Part shown: one piece after another, positions 36,116 to 46,612 of the stretch
Numbering within the stretch: position 1 is the stretch's first letter
Layout of the letters: each line of letters opens with the position of its first letter
DNA from: Variovorax paradoxus
GTDB taxonomy: Bacteria; Pseudomonadota; Gammaproteobacteria; Burkholderiales; Burkholderiaceae_C
Assembly (NCBI GenBank): GCA_016806145.1
Contig: CP063166.1
Coordinates: 3,844,001 to 3,908,000, forward strand
Direction of reading: 5' to 3'
Length of the DNA stretch: 64,000 bases
Position numbers and translations under genes: made by a program
Notes under the pieces: generated by a model
Databases searched by the model: none
What the model was told of the DNA's origin: nothing
What the model saw: the letters and a program-made list of their open reading frames with translations, nothing else

Positions 36116-37384
36116 TCAGGCGGCCGGTTGGTCCAGATCGAAGGCTTTGTGCAACGCGCGCACCGCCAACTCCATATATTTTTCGTCGATCACGACCGAG
36201 GTCTTGATCTCGCTGGTCGAAATCATCTGGATGTTGATGCCCTCTTCGCTCAGCACGCGGAACATCTTGCTCGCGACGCCCACGTGGCTGCGCATGCCGA
36301 TGCCCACGATGCTGACTTTGCAGATCTTGGTGTCGCCGACGATCTCGGTCGCGCCCAGCGAGGGCATGACCTTGGCCTGCAGCAGGTCGACGGTGCGCGC
36401 GTACTCGTTGCGGTGCACCGTGAAGCTGAAGTCGGTCTTGCCGTCCTTGCTGAGGTTCTGGATGATCACGTCGACCTCGATGTTGGCGTCGGCCACCGCA
36501 CCGAGGATGTGATACGCGATGCCCGGCTTGTCGGGCACGCCGAGCACCGAGATCTTGGCTTCGTCGCGGTTGAAAGCGATGCCGGATACGACGGCTTGTT
36601 CCATGTTTTCGTCTTCCTCGAAAGTGATCAGCGTGCCGGACTTGGCCTCTTCATTGATGTCGATGTCCCAGGGCGTGAAGCTGGACAGCACGCGCAGCGG
36701 CACCTTGTACTTGCCGGCGAATTCCACCGAGCGGATCTGCAGCACCTTGGAGCCCAGGCTCGCCATCTCGAGCATCTCCTCGAAGCTCACGGTCGAGAGG
36801 CGGCGCGCATCGGGCTCGACGCGCGGGTCGGTGGTGTAGACGCCGTCGACGTCGGTGTAGATCAGACACTCGTTGGCCTTCATCGCGGCCGCGATCGCCA
36901 CCGCCGAGGTGTCGCTGCCGCCACGGCCCAGCGTCGTGATGTTGCCGGCATCGTCCACGCCCTGGAAGCCGGTGATGACGACCACGCGGCCGACCGCGAG
37001 GTCGGCGCGCACGCGGGCGTCGTCGATGCTCTCGATGCGGGCCTTGGTGTAGGAGCTGTCGGTGCGCACCGACACCTGCCAGCCCGCGTAGCTCACGGCC
37101 TCCACGCCCTCGGACTGCAGCGCGATGGCCAGCAGCGCCGACGAGGCCTGCTCGCCGGTGGAGGCGAGCATGTCGAGTTCGCGGTTGTGCGCCTCGGCCG
37201 GTTTGCTGGGTGCGAGCTCTTTCGCCAGGCCGAGCAGGCGATTGGTTTCGCCGCTCATGGCACTCGGGACCACGATCATCTGGTGGCCGGCGCGCGCCCA
37301 CTTGGCGACGCGCTTGGCGACATTGCGGATGCGCTCGGTCGAGCCCATCGACGTGCCGCCGTATTTGTGAACGATCAATGCCAT
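36116..37384 (-). CDS. lysC: Aspartate kinase
   Basis: The 422-residue enzyme phosphorylates aspartate, the first step to lysine, threonine, methionine and diaminopimelate. KYGGTS at 7-12 binds ATP, and the substrate region includes IYTDVDGVYTTDPR near 175-190. Two ACT domains for feedback control follow from about 265 (DEAKISVLGVPDKPGIAY; CKVSIVGIGMRSHVGVA). Length fits the single-function aspartokinases of betaproteobacteria. The gene ends 28 bases from the tRNA-Ser 5' end. Confidence 0.96.
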   Translation of the reverse strand: MALIVHKYGGTSMGSTERIRNVAKRVAKWARAGHQMIVVPSAMSGETNRLLGLAKELAPSKPAEAHNRELDMLASTGEQASSALLAIALQSEGVEAVSYAGWQVSVRTDSSYTKARIESIDDARVRADLAVGRVVVITGFQGVDDAGNITTLGRGGSDTSAVAIAAAMKANECLIYTDVDGVYTTDPRVEPDARRLSTVSFEEMLEMASLGSKVLQIRSVEFAGKYKVPLRVLSSFTPWDIDINEEAKSGTLITFEEDENMEQAVVSGIAFNRDEAKISVLGVPDKPGIAYHILGAVADANIEVDVIIQNLSKDGKTDFSFTVHRNEYARTVDLLQAKVMPSLGATEIVGDTKICKVSIVGIGMRSHVGVASKMFRVLSEEGINIQMISTSEIKTSVVIDEKYMELAVRALHKAFDLDQPAA

Positions 37385-37463
37385 GGGTGAATTCTGAGAG
37401 AAGAAAAATCCCGCGCTTCAACCATATGCGGCGCATGCGGCGAAGGCGGCGCCCCGCAGGCTG

Positions 37464-38429
37464 TCAGCGCGAGGCTGCTGGCGAGGGCGGGGCATTGTAC
37501 CAATGCAGCCGATCCCCCCTGCGTTCGGCGAAACCGTCGGCCACCTTGAGGTGGATCCGGTGGCCGCGCGTGGTGCAGGCGCGGACCTGGTCGAGCAGCT
37601 GGTCGAGCTGCGCCGCGCTCGGTGCGCGGCCATGCGTGCGCGCGAGCCAGTGGCGCAGCAGATTGGCCTGGCGCGCGCGCGACAGCGCCTGCAGCGCGGC
37701 GATCCGCGGCGGCTCGCCGGCGGTCTCGAGGTCCTGCGCCGCGACCTCGTCGAGCAGCTGCTGCGCCTGCGCCGCATGGCCGGCACTGCGCGCGAAGGTG
37801 CCGCGGAACTGCGGGAAAGCCTCGGCCAGCGCGGGCAGCAGCACAGCGCGGATGCGGTTGCGCGTGAAGCGCGCGTCGGCGTTGGTCGGGTCCTCGATCC
37901 AGGGCAGTCCGGTGGCCGCGAGCCACTCACGGATCTCGCCGCCCGGCACCGCGAGCAAGGGCCGATGGAAGTCGATGCCGCCGCGCAGCGCATGCGCGGG
38001 CATGGCCGAAAGACCCGGCAACCCCGCGCCGCGCGACAGCGCCAGCAGCAGGGTCTCGACCTGGTCGTCGGCGTGATGGCCCAGCGCGATGGCGCGCACG
38101 CCCTCCTCGCTCGCCATTGCTGCCAGTGCTTCGTAGCGCGCGCGCCGCGCCGCATCCTCGGGGCTGTCGCCGGCCGCATGGTGCGCATCGACGCGCCGCA
38201 CGCTCAAGGGCACGCCGAGCCGCTCGCAGACCGCGAGGCAATGCCGTTCGAAATCGTCAGCGGCAGACTGCAGGCCGTGATGCACATGCAACGCACGCAG
38301 CTGACCGGGCCAGCGCTCGGCGCAGGCCACCAGCAGTGCGGTGGAATCGGCACCGCCGCTGAAGCCCACGGCCAGCGGCAGATGCGCCGGCTCGAACGCG
38401 GCCATGGCCCGTTCGAAGGCGGCGGTCAT
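37464..38429 (-). CDS. tilS: tRNA(Ile)-lysidine synthase
   Basis: The 321-residue enzyme adds lysine to C34 of the CAU-anticodon tRNA-Ile, changing its reading from AUG to AUA. The PP-loop SGGADS is at 24-29, with HVHHGLQ and LGHHADDQVET further on, all typical of TilS. It is shorter than E. coli TilS (432), lacking much of the C-terminal domain. It lies between accA and lysC on the same strand. Confidence 0.93.
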   Translation of the reverse strand: MTAAFERAMAAFEPAHLPLAVGFSGGADSTALLVACAERWPGQLRALHVHHGLQSAADDFERHCLAVCERLGVPLSVRRVDAHHAAGDSPEDAARRARYEALAAMASEEGVRAIALGHHADDQVETLLLALSRGAGLPGLSAMPAHALRGGIDFHRPLLAVPGGEIREWLAATGLPWIEDPTNADARFTRNRIRAVLLPALAEAFPQFRGTFARSAGHAAQAQQLLDEVAAQDLETAGEPPRIAALQALSRARQANLLRHWLARTHGRAPSAAQLDQLLDQVRACTTRGHRIHLKVADGFAERRGDRLHWYNAPPSPAASR

Positions 38430-38447
38430 GGCGGTGCCGCGGCCGGC

Positions 38448-39428
38448 TCAGCGGCCGGCGTCGGCCTTGGTGTCGGTGAAGCGGCCGTAGCTTTGCAGGC
38501 GCTCGTAGCGGCGGTCGAGCAGTTCGCGCGGCTTCAGGTCGCTGACCTGGCGGAACGCATCGTTGAGCGCGCGCTTGAGGAAGGCGGCCATCTGGCGATG
38601 GTCGCGGTGCGAGCCACCGACCGGCTCGCTCACGATCTTGTCGACCAGGCCCAGGGCCTTGAGGCGATGCGCGGTGATGCCGAGCGCGTCGGCCGCTTCC
38701 TGCGCCTTCTCGCTGGTCTTCCAGAGGATCGATGCGCAGCCTTCGGGGCTGATCACCGAATACACGGAGTACTGCAGCATCAGCACCTGGTCGCCGACCG
38801 AGATCGCCAGCGCACCGCCCGAGCCGCCCTCGCCGATGATGGTCACGATGATCGGCACCTCGAGCTGCGCCATCTCGAAGATGTTGCGGCCGATGGCCTC
38901 GGACTGGCCGCGCTCCTCGGCGTCGATGCCGGGATAGGCACCGGGCGTGTCGACGAAGGTGAAGACCGGCAGCTTGAACTTCTCCGCCGTCTTCATGAGG
39001 CGCAGCGCCTTGCGGTAGCCCTCGGGCTTGCTCATGCCGAAGTTGCGCGCGGTGCGCTCCTTGGTGTCGCGGCCCTTCTGGTGGCCGAGCACCATGCAGG
39101 GCGTGCCGTTAAAGCGCGCCAGGCCGCCGACGATCGAGAGGTCGTCGGAGAAATGGCGGTCGCCGTGCAGCTCGACGAAGTCGGTGAAGATCTCGTTGAC
39201 GTAGTCGAGCGTGTAGGGACGTTCCGGATGCCGCGCGATCTTGGTGATCTGCCAGGGCGTCAGGTCGCTGTAGATGTCCTTGGTGAGTTGCTGGCTCTTT
39301 TTGCCGAGCTGATCGATTTCTTCCGAGATGTCGACCGCGGATTCGGTCTGCACATAGCGCAATTCTTCGATCTTGGTTTCGAGTTCCGCGATGGGTTGCT
39401 CGAAGTCTAGGAAGGTTCGTTTCGCCAA
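38448..39428 (-). CDS. accA: Acetyl-CoA carboxylase carboxyltransferase subunit alpha
   Basis: A 326-residue product. I place the start at TTG 39428, which has AGGAG 7 bases upstream and gives the usual N-terminus (L/M)[16 protein letters not shown]; a longer frame exists but has no homology-like sequence. Crotonase-type core with [11 protein letters not shown] forming the oxyanion hole and [12 protein letters not shown] near 65. With AccD it moves the carboxyl group from biotin to acetyl-CoA, starting fatty acid synthesis. Confidence 0.95.
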   Translation of the reverse strand: MAKRTFLDFEQPIAELETKIEELRYVQTESAVDISEEIDQLGKKSQQLTKDIYSDLTPWQITKIARHPERPYTLDYVNEIFTDFVELHGDRHFSDDLSIVGGLARFNGTPCMVLGHQKGRDTKERTARNFGMSKPEGYRKALRLMKTAEKFKLPVFTFVDTPGAYPGIDAEERGQSEAIGRNIFEMAQLEVPIIVTIIGEGGSGGALAISVGDQVLMLQYSVYSVISPEGCASILWKTSEKAQEAADALGITAHRLKALGLVDKIVSEPVGGSHRDHRQMAAFLKRALNDAFRQVSDLKPRELLDRRYERLQSYGRFTDTKADAGR

Positions 39429-39444
39429 CGTCTTCTCCTGTTTT

Positions 39445-40098
39445 TCAGTATGCGACGACCGGCGCCGGGTCGAGAGAGCGCCAAATATACCAAGTCGCCA
39501 CGCTGCAATACGGGGCCCAGGCCACGGCCACGTCGCGGGCATCGCTGCGGCTGACCGGATCACCCGAAAAATAGTTGACGCTGATGCCGTTGAGCAGCCC
39601 CAGGTCGTCCACGGGCAGCACGTTGGGCCGCATCAGGTGGAAGATCAGGAACATCTCGGCGGTCCAGCGGCCGATGCCGCGGATGGCCACGAGCTCCTCG
39701 ATGATCTGCTCGTCGGCCATGTCGTTCCAGGCGTCGACGTGCACCTTTCCCAAGTCGAAGTGCAGCGCCAGGTCGACCAGGTAGTCGATCTTGCGCACCG
39801 ACAGCCCGGCCGCGCGCATGTCGTCGACCTTGAGCTTGAGCACGTTGCGCGGCGTGAGCTTGCGCGGCAGCGCGGCGAAGCGGTCCCAGACCGACTGCGC
39901 GGCCTTCACCGAGATCTGCTGCCCGACGATGCTGCGCGCCAGCGTGACGAAGGCATCGCCATGCGACTCGAGGCAGGCGTCGCCGAACTTCGGGATCAAC
40001 CGCTTCATCACGCGGTCCTTCTTGGCCAGGTGCCTGCAGGCCTCCTCCCAATAGTCCGGCGTGATGATCTCGACGCTCGTCTTGGGCAGGGTGGGCAT
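39445..40098 (-). CDS. DNA-3-methyladenine glycosylase (AlkA/HhH-GPD family)
   Basis: A 217-residue product from ATG 40098; a GTG at 40119 overlapping the cysS stop is an alternative. The helix-hairpin-helix and GPD segment is [14 protein letters not shown] (136-149), with the catalytic Asp in LPVDDLGL (164 or 165). It removes alkylated bases such as 3-methyladenine. Smaller than E. coli AlkA (282), without its N-terminal domain. It lies between cysS and accA in the same direction. Confidence 0.88.
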   Translation of the reverse strand: MPTLPKTSVEIITPDYWEEACRHLAKKDRVMKRLIPKFGDACLESHGDAFVTLARSIVGQQISVKAAQSVWDRFAALPRKLTPRNVLKLKVDDMRAAGLSVRKIDYLVDLALHFDLGKVHVDAWNDMADEQIIEELVAIRGIGRWTAEMFLIFHLMRPNVLPVDDLGLLNGISVNYFSGDPVSRSDARDVAVAWAPYCSVATWYIWRSLDPAPVVAY

Positions 40099-40115
40099 GG
40101 GATTGGTCGTTCCGT

Positions 40116-41495
40116 TCACTGGGCAACGGCCCAGGTGGTGCCGGTCGGCGAATCCTTCAGGACGATGCCCTGGTCGAGCAGCTCCTTCCGGATGCGGTCG
40201 GCCTCGGCGAAATTCTTCGCGGCCTTGGCATCGGCACGCTGTGCGATCAGCACCTGGATGGCCGCGTCGTCGAGTGCGCTGCCCGCCTGCAGGAAAGCCT
40301 GCGGACTGTCCTGCAGCAGGCCGAGCACGCCGCCCAGCGCCTTGAGCAGGCCCGCGATCTCGGCCGAGCGCGTGCGGTTGACCTCGCCCGCCAGTTCGAA
40401 CAGCACGGCGATCGCCTCGGGCGTGCCGAAGTCCTCGTCCATCGCGGCCTTGAAGCGCGCCGCGTGCGGCTGCGTCCAGTCGATCGCCACGCTCGCCGGC
40501 GCCACCGCGTCGAGCGCGGTGTAGAGACGCTTGAGCGAGTTGCGCGCATCGTCGAGATGCACGTTGCTGTAGTTGAGCGGGCTGCGGTAGTGCGTGCGCG
40601 CGACGAAGAAGCGGATGGTCTCGGCGTCGTACTTCTCGAGCACGTCGCGGATCAGGAAGAAGTTGCCCAGGCTCTTGGACATCTTCTCGTCGTCGACGTT
40701 GATGAAGCCGTTGTGCATCCAGGTGCGCGCGAACGGCGCCTGGCCGGTCGCGCCTTCGGATTGCGCGATCTCGTTCTCGTGGTGCGGGAACTGCAGGTCG
40801 GCGCCGCCGCCGTGGATGTCGAAGCGCTCGCCCAGCAGGTCGCAGGCCATGGCCGAGCATTCGATGTGCCAGCCCGGGCGGCCGGGTCCGAACTCGCTGG
40901 CCCACTTCACCTCGTCGGGCTCGCTGGGCTTGGCGCTCTTCCAGAGCACCGGGTCGAGCGGATCGTCCTTGCCGTCGAGCACGGCCACGCGCTCGCCCGC
41001 ATGCAGCTCGTCGAGCGACTTGCCGCTGAGCTTGCCGTAGCCGGGAAACTTGCGCACCGCGTAGTTCACGTCGCCGTTGGGCGCGCGATAGGCCAGGCCC
41101 TTCTGCTCGAGCGTGCCGATCATCGCGAGCATCTGCGGAATGAACTCGGTGGCGCGCGGCTCGTGCGTGGGGCGCTCGATGCCGAGCGCATCGGCGTCCT
41201 CGTGCAGCGCGTCGATCATGCGGTCGGTCAGCGAGCGGATGCTCTCGCCGTTCTCGACCGCGCGGCGGATGATCTTGTCGTCGATGTCGGTGATGTTGCG
41301 CACGTAGGTCACGGCGAAGCCGCTGGTCTTGAGCCAGCGCTGCACCACGTCGAAGGCGATCATCGAGCGCGCATGGCCCAGGTGGCAGAAGTCGTAGACC
41401 GTCATGCCGCAGACGTACATGCGCACCTGACCGGGCCGCAAAGGGGAGAACTCCTCCAGTTCACGCGAAAGCGTGTTGTAGATGCGCAGACTCAT
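40116..41495 (-). CDS. cysS: Cysteinyl-tRNA synthetase
   Basis: The 459-residue class I synthetase has HLGH at 38-41, KMSKS at 271-275, and zinc ligands C29, C213, H238 and E242. It charges tRNA-Cys. Length matches bacterial CysRS (about 460). It is the first gene of the minus-strand cysS-glycosylase-accA-tilS-lysC group and is divergent from the TPR gene. Confidence 0.96.
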   Translation of the reverse strand: MSLRIYNTLSRELEEFSPLRPGQVRMYVCGMTVYDFCHLGHARSMIAFDVVQRWLKTSGFAVTYVRNITDIDDKIIRRAVENGESIRSLTDRMIDALHEDADALGIERPTHEPRATEFIPQMLAMIGTLEQKGLAYRAPNGDVNYAVRKFPGYGKLSGKSLDELHAGERVAVLDGKDDPLDPVLWKSAKPSEPDEVKWASEFGPGRPGWHIECSAMACDLLGERFDIHGGGADLQFPHHENEIAQSEGATGQAPFARTWMHNGFINVDDEKMSKSLGNFFLIRDVLEKYDAETIRFFVARTHYRSPLNYSNVHLDDARNSLKRLYTALDAVAPASVAIDWTQPHAARFKAAMDEDFGTPEAIAVLFELAGEVNRTRSAEIAGLLKALGGVLGLLQDSPQAFLQAGSALDDAAIQVLIAQRADAKAAKNFAEADRIRKELLDQGIVLKDSPTGTTWAVAQ

Positions 41496-41601
41496 GAGAT
41501 TCGGAAAGCGTCGTGTCGCGCTCGTGCGATGCGGGCGAACGACGGTGTTTTCAGGGGTGATGGGGCTGTGGCGACGAGGCGGCTGGACAGGGCCCCTCGG
41601 C

Positions 41602-41620
41602 TACAATGCCGGGCAGTATA
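41602..41620. promoter_or_regulatory. Two divergent -10-like elements between cysS and the TPR gene
   Basis: TACAAT on the plus strand (41602-41607) points to the TPR gene, TATACT on the minus strand (41620-41615) points to cysS. No good -35 hexamer is seen for either, as is usual in GC-rich betaproteobacteria. A 7-bp hairpin at 41660-41676 lies in the TPR leader. Confidence 0.35.
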
Positions 41621-41746
41621 AACGGCTGCCGCCGAGTCTTCTTCCGGGTGTTTTCGAGCCCTTGCGCAGCGCAAGGCTTGCTCCCGACCCGGCTCCACCC
41701 CGCCCCCCATTCCGCAGCATTCGTGCCGCACCTTTGCAGAGGCTTC

Positions 41747-42337
41747 ATGAAGAACGCCGTGTTTTCCAGACTCTCGATCGCCATCGCGCTGCTGTTCGGC
41801 CTGTGGGCCTCCGCGGCCCAGGCCAACGACTACGACGACGTCAACCAGCTGCTGCGCCAGGGCAAGTCGAACGAGGCGCTCGCCAAGGCCGACACCTACA
41901 TCGCCGGCAAGCCGCGCGATCCGCAGATGCGCTTCCTGCGCGGCGTGATCCTCACCGAGCAGGGCAAGAAGGACGAGGCCGTCAAGACCTTCACCCAGCT
42001 CACGCAGGACTTCCCCGAGCTGCCCGAGCCCTACAACAACCTCGCGGCGCTCTATGCCTCGCAGAGCCAGTTCGACAAGGCGCGCGACGCGCTCGAGACC
42101 GCGCTCAAGCTCAACCCCAACTACGCCACGGCAGAGGAGAACCTCGGCGACGTGTATGCGCGCCTCGCGGCCCAGTCCTACACCAAGGCGCAGCGCTTCG
42201 CGACCACCAGCACGAGCGTGGCGCCCAAGCTCGAATTGATCCGCCAGATCTTCACGCCGAAGAGCGAGGCCGACGCGGCCGCGCTGCCCGGGGCCGCGCC
42301 CGTGGTGCGCAAGCCGGTGGGCCGCACCAGCAAGTAG
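41747..42337 (+). CDS. Exported tetratricopeptide-repeat protein
   Basis: A 196-residue product from ATG 41747 (AGAGG upstream). The signal peptide is MKNAVFSRLSIAIALLFGLW with likely cleavage after AQA at 24-26. About four TPR units follow (PQMRFLRGVILTEQGKKDEA; PEPYNNLAALYASQSQFDKA; NPNYATAEENLGDVYARLAA). It probably acts as a periplasmic protein-protein scaffold. This gene regularly precedes the cyclophilin genes in Comamonadaceae; its partner is unknown. Confidence 0.8.
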   Translation: MKNAVFSRLSIAIALLFGLWASAAQANDYDDVNQLLRQGKSNEALAKADTYIAGKPRDPQMRFLRGVILTEQGKKDEAVKTFTQLTQDFPELPEPYNNLAALYASQSQFDKARDALETALKLNPNYATAEENLGDVYARLAAQSYTKAQRFATTSTSVAPKLELIRQIFTPKSEADAAALPGAAPVVRKPVGRTSK

Positions 42338-42450
42338 GCGGCGCAAGCCGGTTGCCGATCGCGCGCACGCACGCCGGAACGTTTGCAGCAGGCTCGCGCT
42401 CTCACGGCCGGCCTTCCACCCTTTTCATCCCCCGGACACGGAGCTCTTCC

Positions 42451-43038
42451 TTGACGATCCAAGCCCTCTCCCGTTTCAGCCGCCGCGGCGCCCTCGTGTT
42501 CGCGGCCACCCTCGCCTTCGCCGCCGCGGGCCATGCGCAGGCGCAGCAGCGCGTGAAGCTCGCGACCTCCGCCGGCGACATCGTGGTCGAGCTCGATGCG
42601 GCCAAGGCGCCGAAGACGGTCGAGAACTTCCTGCAGTACGTCAAGGACAAGCACTACGACGGCACCGTGTTCCACCGCGTGATCGACGGCTTCATGATCC
42701 AGGGCGGCGGCTTCACGGCCGACCTGCAGCAGAAGCCCACGCGCGCGCCGATCCCGCTCGAGGCGAGCAACGGCCTGAAGAACGACAAGTACACGATCGC
42801 CATGGCGCGCACCGGCAACCCGAACTCGGCCACCTCGCAGTTCTTCATCAACGTGAAGAACAACGACTCGCTCAACGCCCCCAACCCCGATGGCTACGGC
42901 TACACGGTGTTCGGCAAGGTGGTGGCGGGCACCGACGTGGTCGACAAGATCCGCGGCGTCGCCACCGGCAACAAGAACGGCATGCAGAACGTGCCGGTCA
43001 CGCCCGTCGTGATCCAGTCCGCCACCCTGGCGAAGTAA
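42451..43038 (+). CDS. ppiA: Periplasmic peptidyl-prolyl cis-trans isomerase (cyclophilin)
   Basis: A 195-residue product. The best start is TTG 42451, with GGAG 7 bases upstream, giving a signal peptide that ends AAAGHAQA. The cyclophilin core has [25 protein letters not shown] and YTVFGKVV. It speeds proline isomerisation in exported proteins. It lies 113 bases after the TPR gene and 43 bases before a cytoplasmic paralogue. Confidence 0.9.
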   Translation: MTIQALSRFSRRGALVFAATLAFAAAGHAQAQQRVKLATSAGDIVVELDAAKAPKTVENFLQYVKDKHYDGTVFHRVIDGFMIQGGGFTADLQQKPTRAPIPLEASNGLKNDKYTIAMARTGNPNSATSQFFINVKNNDSLNAPNPDGYGYTVFGKVVAGTDVVDKIRGVATGNKNGMQNVPVTPVVIQSATLAK

Positions 43039-43081
43039 GCCGGCCCCGCCAGGCATCCACCCCCTTTCAAGGAGCATCAGC

Positions 43082-43594
43082 ATGAGCAATCCCCAAGTCG
43101 ACCTGCATATCCAGAACCTCGGCGTCATCACGCTCGAACTCGACGCCGCGAAGGCGCCGAAGTCGGCCGCCAACTTCATCGAGTACGTGAAGAAGGGCCA
43201 CTACGACAACACGGTGTTCCACCGCGTGATCCCCGGCTTCATGGTGCAAGGCGGCGGCTTCGAGCCCGGCATGAAGCAGAAGCCCACCGGCGCCGAGATC
43301 GAGAACGAGGCCAACAACGGCCTGAAGAACGAGGTCTACACCGTCGCCATGGCCCGCACCAGCGCGCCGCACTCGGCCACGGCCCAGTTCTTCATCAACG
43401 TGGCCGACAACGGCTTCCTCAACCACACCGCGCCCTCGGCCCAGGGCTGGGGCTACGCCGTGTTCGGCAAGGTGGTCAAGGGCACCGAGGTGGTCGACAA
43501 GATCAAGGCCGTGAAGACCGGCCGCAAGGGCTTCCATGACGACGTGCCGCTCGAGGACGTCGTGATCGAGAAGGCCGTCGTCGTCGGCGAATGA
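43082..43594 (+). CDS. ppiB: Cytoplasmic peptidyl-prolyl cis-trans isomerase
   Basis: The 170-residue cyclophilin has no signal peptide. Its active-site pattern [15 protein letters not shown] and [10 protein letters not shown] matches PpiB (E. coli 164 residues). It is very similar to the upstream ppiA product, so the pair arose by duplication, with one copy exported. AAGGAG lies before the start. Confidence 0.94.
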   Translation: MSNPQVDLHIQNLGVITLELDAAKAPKSAANFIEYVKKGHYDNTVFHRVIPGFMVQGGGFEPGMKQKPTGAEIENEANNGLKNEVYTVAMARTSAPHSATAQFFINVADNGFLNHTAPSAQGWGYAVFGKVVKGTEVVDKIKAVKTGRKGFHDDVPLEDVVIEKAVVVGE

Positions 43595-43613
43595 CGACAG
43601 GGCCGACGGCGGC

Positions 43614-44396
43614 ATGAGCAGGGCAGCCACTGCACCCGCGGTCTTCGCGGAACTGGTGGCGCCCGCCTCCTGGCGCACCGTCGACCTGATCTCCGACCTG
43701 CACCTGCAGGCCGGCGAGCCCGCCACCTTCGAGGCCTGGCGCGGCTATCTCGAGACCACGCCGGCCGATGCGCTGGTGATCCTCGGCGACCTGTTCGAGG
43801 TCTGGGTCGGCGACGACGCGGCCGGCGAGCCGGGCTTCGAGGCGCAGTGCGCCGAGTTGCTGCGCCGCACGGCCGCGCGGCTGCCGGTGTTCTTCATGCA
43901 CGGCAACCGCGACTTCCTCGTCGGCGCCGCGCTCGCGGCCCGAAGCGGCCTCACGCTGCTCGACGATCCCACGGTGCTGGTGCTGCACGGCGAACGCTGG
44001 CTGCTGAGCCATGGCGACGCGCTGTGCCTGGACGACACCGACTACCTGCGCTTTCGCGCCCAGGTGCGCACGCCCGAGTGGCAGTCGGCCTTTCTCGCGC
44101 GCCCGCTTGCCGAGCGCCGCGCCCTGGCGCGCGCGATGCGCGTGCAGAGCGAGGACCGCAAGCGCGATCCCTCGGTGGTCTGGGCCGACGTCGATGCCGA
44201 TGCGGCGCGCGACTGGCTCGCGCGCGGCAACGCACGCACGCTGGTCCACGGCCACACGCACCGCCCCGCCGAGCACGACCTCGGCGACGGCCTGCGCCGC
44301 CTCGTGCTCAGCGACTGGGATGCCGCCGCGCATCCGCCGCGCGCGCAGCTGCTGTGCCTGTCTCCGGCGGGCGCCCAGCGCGTCGATCTGCGTTAA
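43614..44396 (+). CDS. lpxH: UDP-2,3-diacylglucosamine diphosphatase
   Basis: The 260-residue calcineurin-like enzyme makes lipid X in lipid A synthesis. Metal-site motifs in order: DLISDLHL (24-31), GDLFEVWVGD (about 58-67), HGNRDFL, SHGD and HGHTHRP. It is a peripheral inner-membrane enzyme. It follows ppiB by 19 bases, the standard neighbour pair in Burkholderiales. Confidence 0.95.
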   Translation: MSRAATAPAVFAELVAPASWRTVDLISDLHLQAGEPATFEAWRGYLETTPADALVILGDLFEVWVGDDAAGEPGFEAQCAELLRRTAARLPVFFMHGNRDFLVGAALAARSGLTLLDDPTVLVLHGERWLLSHGDALCLDDTDYLRFRAQVRTPEWQSAFLARPLAERRALARAMRVQSEDRKRDPSVVWADVDADAARDWLARGNARTLVHGHTHRPAEHDLGDGLRRLVLSDWDAAAHPPRAQLLCLSPAGAQRVDLR

Positions 44397-44410
44397 GGGC
44401 CGCCGACGCG

Positions 44411-45217
44411 ATGCTCGACTGGCTGCGCCGCCTGCGCCATCCGCGCGCCCTGCCCCCGATTCCCGAAGCCGCCTGGCAGGCCACGCTCGCGCGCTATGCC
44501 TTCCTGGCCGAGCGCCCGGCCGCCGACGTCGAGCGGCTGCGCGCGCTCACGGCGCATTTCCTGCGCGACAAGCAGTTCCATGGCGCCCAGGGTTTCGTCA
44601 TCACCGACGAGGTCGCGCTCGCGATCGCGGCGCAGGCGGTGCTGCCGGTGCTGCACCTGCGCGGCGGCCTGGCCTGGTACGACGATTTCGTCGGCATCGT
44701 GGTGCATCCCTCCGAGGTGGTCGCCCAGCGCAAGGTGGTCGACGAGGCCTCGGTGGTGCACGAGTACGAGGAAGTGGTGGCCGGCGAGGCCATGGACCAC
44801 GGTCCGGTGATGCTGAGCTGGCAGGACGTGCTGGCCAGCGGCGTCACCAGCGAGGGCGGCTACAACGTGGTGATCCACGAGTTCGCCCACAAGATCGACA
44901 TGCGCGGCGGCGATGCCGACGGCTGCCCGCCGCTGCCGCCGGGCTTTGCCGGCAGCCGCAATGCGCGCGAGGCCCGCGCGGCCTGGCTCGGCGCGCTGCA
45001 GCCCGCCTACGAGGCCTTCCGCGAGCAGACCATCATGGCCGAGCGCTTCGGCGCCGAACCGCCCTGGCTCGACGACTACGGCGCGACCTCGATCGGCGAA
45101 TTCTTCGCGGTGGCCTGCGAGGCCTACTTCGTGAACCGCGCGAACTTTGGGCGCGACTTTCCGGGCGTGCTCGAGCTGTTCGACCGCTTCTTCGGCCCGC
45201 CGCCGAGTCGAGGTTAG
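44411..45217 (+). CDS. mtfA: MtfA-like zinc-dependent peptidase
   Basis: A 268-residue product from ATG 44411. Zinc motif HEFAHKID at 156-163, with a downstream Glu in SIGEFFAVACEAYF as the third ligand. In E. coli MtfA binds the Mlc repressor and so affects ptsG, and it has aminopeptidase activity. Whether Mlc exists in this host is unknown. The last 4 bases overlap the convergent FAD monooxygenase gene. Confidence 0.88.
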   Translation: MLDWLRRLRHPRALPPIPEAAWQATLARYAFLAERPAADVERLRALTAHFLRDKQFHGAQGFVITDEVALAIAAQAVLPVLHLRGGLAWYDDFVGIVVHPSEVVAQRKVVDEASVVHEYEEVVAGEAMDHGPVMLSWQDVLASGVTSEGGYNVVIHEFAHKIDMRGGDADGCPPLPPGFAGSRNAREARAAWLGALQPAYEAFREQTIMAERFGAEPPWLDDYGATSIGEFFAVACEAYFVNRANFGRDFPGVLELFDRFFGPPPSRG

Positions 45218-46509
45218 ACCGCGACCCGCGCGCCCGGCGCGATCGTCGACGGTGCCGCGTTGAGGGTCTCGATCGCGAAGCCGGCCGCGGCCTTGTAGCG
45301 CGCCATGTAGGCCTCGCGCTCCGCGGCCGGAATGACCTGCTCGATGTCGTCGAACACGCCGCCACAGCGCTCGTCGACCAGGCCCAGCAGCCCGAACGGA
45401 CCGGCCCCGCGGTTGCGCAGCACCAGCGCCGAGATGTCGGCGCACAGGCGCTCGTCGTAGGCGCGCAGCGCGGCCGGCGTCACGCCGTGCGAGAGCATGG
45501 AGGCGCCGAGCACGCGTGCATCGACGATGGCCTGGCTCGCGCCGTTGGAACCCACCGGGTACATCACGTGCGCGGCATCGCCGAGCAGCGCGACGTGGCC
45601 GTCGACCCAGGTCGGCACCGGGTCGCGATCGATCATCGGGTATTCGAAGACCTCCTCCGCGCCGCGCAGCATCGAGGGCACGTCGAGCCAGCCGAAGTCC
45701 CAGCCCTCGAAGTGATGGGCGAAGTCCTTCAGTTCGACGCGCCGGTTCCAGTCGCCCTGGGTCCAGCCCTCGGCGTTGTCGACCGTGATCTCGGCGATCC
45801 AGTTGATGGTGGCCAGGCCCGTGGCGGGATCGGGCGGCGAGATCGGATAGAGCACCACGCGGTGCCGCAGCGAGCCGACGCCGACGAAGGAGGCGCCGCT
45901 GCGCACCGGCACGCCCGGCGTGGTGCCGCGCCACATGATGGCGCCGCCCCACTGGATCGGCGGCTGCTGCGGATGCATCTGTGCGCGCACCGCCGAATGC
46001 AGGCCATCGGCCGCGATCAGCAGGCGGCCCTCGACCTCGCTGCGCTGGCCGTCGCGCGACTCGATCAACGCGGTGACGCCGTGCTCGCCGTTGCGATAGC
46101 CCGCGACCCGCTGGCCGAGCTCGATGGCATCCGGCCCGAGCCGTTCGAGCACCGTGCGATACAGCAGCATCTGCAGTTCGCCGCGATGCACCGAGTACTG
46201 CGGCCAGCGGTAGCCCGCGCGCAGTCCGCGCGGCTCGGCATAGACCTCGTTGCCGTTGCGCCCGACCAGCGCCCATTCGCGCGCCTGGATGCCGATGCGG
46301 TCGAGCACGTCGTTGCCGATGCCGAGCTCGTGCAGCTCGCGCACCGCGTTGGGCTGCAGGTTGATGCCCACGCCCAGCGGCTGCAGCGCGGACACCGCCT
46401 CGAACACGCGGCAGGGCACGCCGAGCTGGTGCAGGGTCAGCGCGAGCGAAAGGCCGCCGATGCCGCCGCCGGCGATCAGTACGGGGGATGCGTCAGGAGT
46501 GGAGGCCAT
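45214..46509 (-). CDS. FAD-dependent aromatic monooxygenase (salicylate/3-hydroxybenzoate type)
   Basis: A 431-residue product from ATG 46509. The FAD motif GGGIGGL is at 14-20, DG near 155 (AADGLHSAVRAQM) and the second FAD motif is HVALLGDAAHVMYPVGSNGA near 290. These define class A flavoprotein hydroxylases, closest by eye to salicylate hydroxylase and 3-hydroxybenzoate 6-hydroxylase. No aromatic-ring genes are adjacent, so the substrate is open. Confidence 0.82.
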   Translation of the reverse strand: MASTPDASPVLIAGGGIGGLSLALTLHQLGVPCRVFEAVSALQPLGVGINLQPNAVRELHELGIGNDVLDRIGIQAREWALVGRNGNEVYAEPRGLRAGYRWPQYSVHRGELQMLLYRTVLERLGPDAIELGQRVAGYRNGEHGVTALIESRDGQRSEVEGRLLIAADGLHSAVRAQMHPQQPPIQWGGAIMWRGTTPGVPVRSGASFVGVGSLRHRVVLYPISPPDPATGLATINWIAEITVDNAEGWTQGDWNRRVELKDFAHHFEGWDFGWLDVPSMLRGAEEVFEYPMIDRDPVPTWVDGHVALLGDAAHVMYPVGSNGASQAIVDARVLGASMLSHGVTPAALRAYDERLCADISALVLRNRGAGPFGLLGLVDERCGGVFDDIEQVIPAAEREAYMARYKAAAGFAIETLNAAPSTIAPGARVAV

Positions 46510-46530
46510 GCGGCGATCGTCGGAAGTCGG

Positions 46531-46558
46531 AAAAAGGAAGGGCCGCACGAAGCGGCCC
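46531..46558 (-). terminator. Intrinsic terminator of the DUF349 gene
   Basis: Minus strand: GGGCCGC (46558... pairing arms 46552-46558 and 46540-46546), 5-base loop, then a T-rich tract that includes TTTTT at 46535-46531. It lies 55 bases after the DUF349 stop. Confidence 0.75.
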
Positions 46559-46612
46559 GATGAATGCCGGGCTCGCCACGGGCGCCCGGGCCCGCGACGG
46601 CGCTTCGGCCGC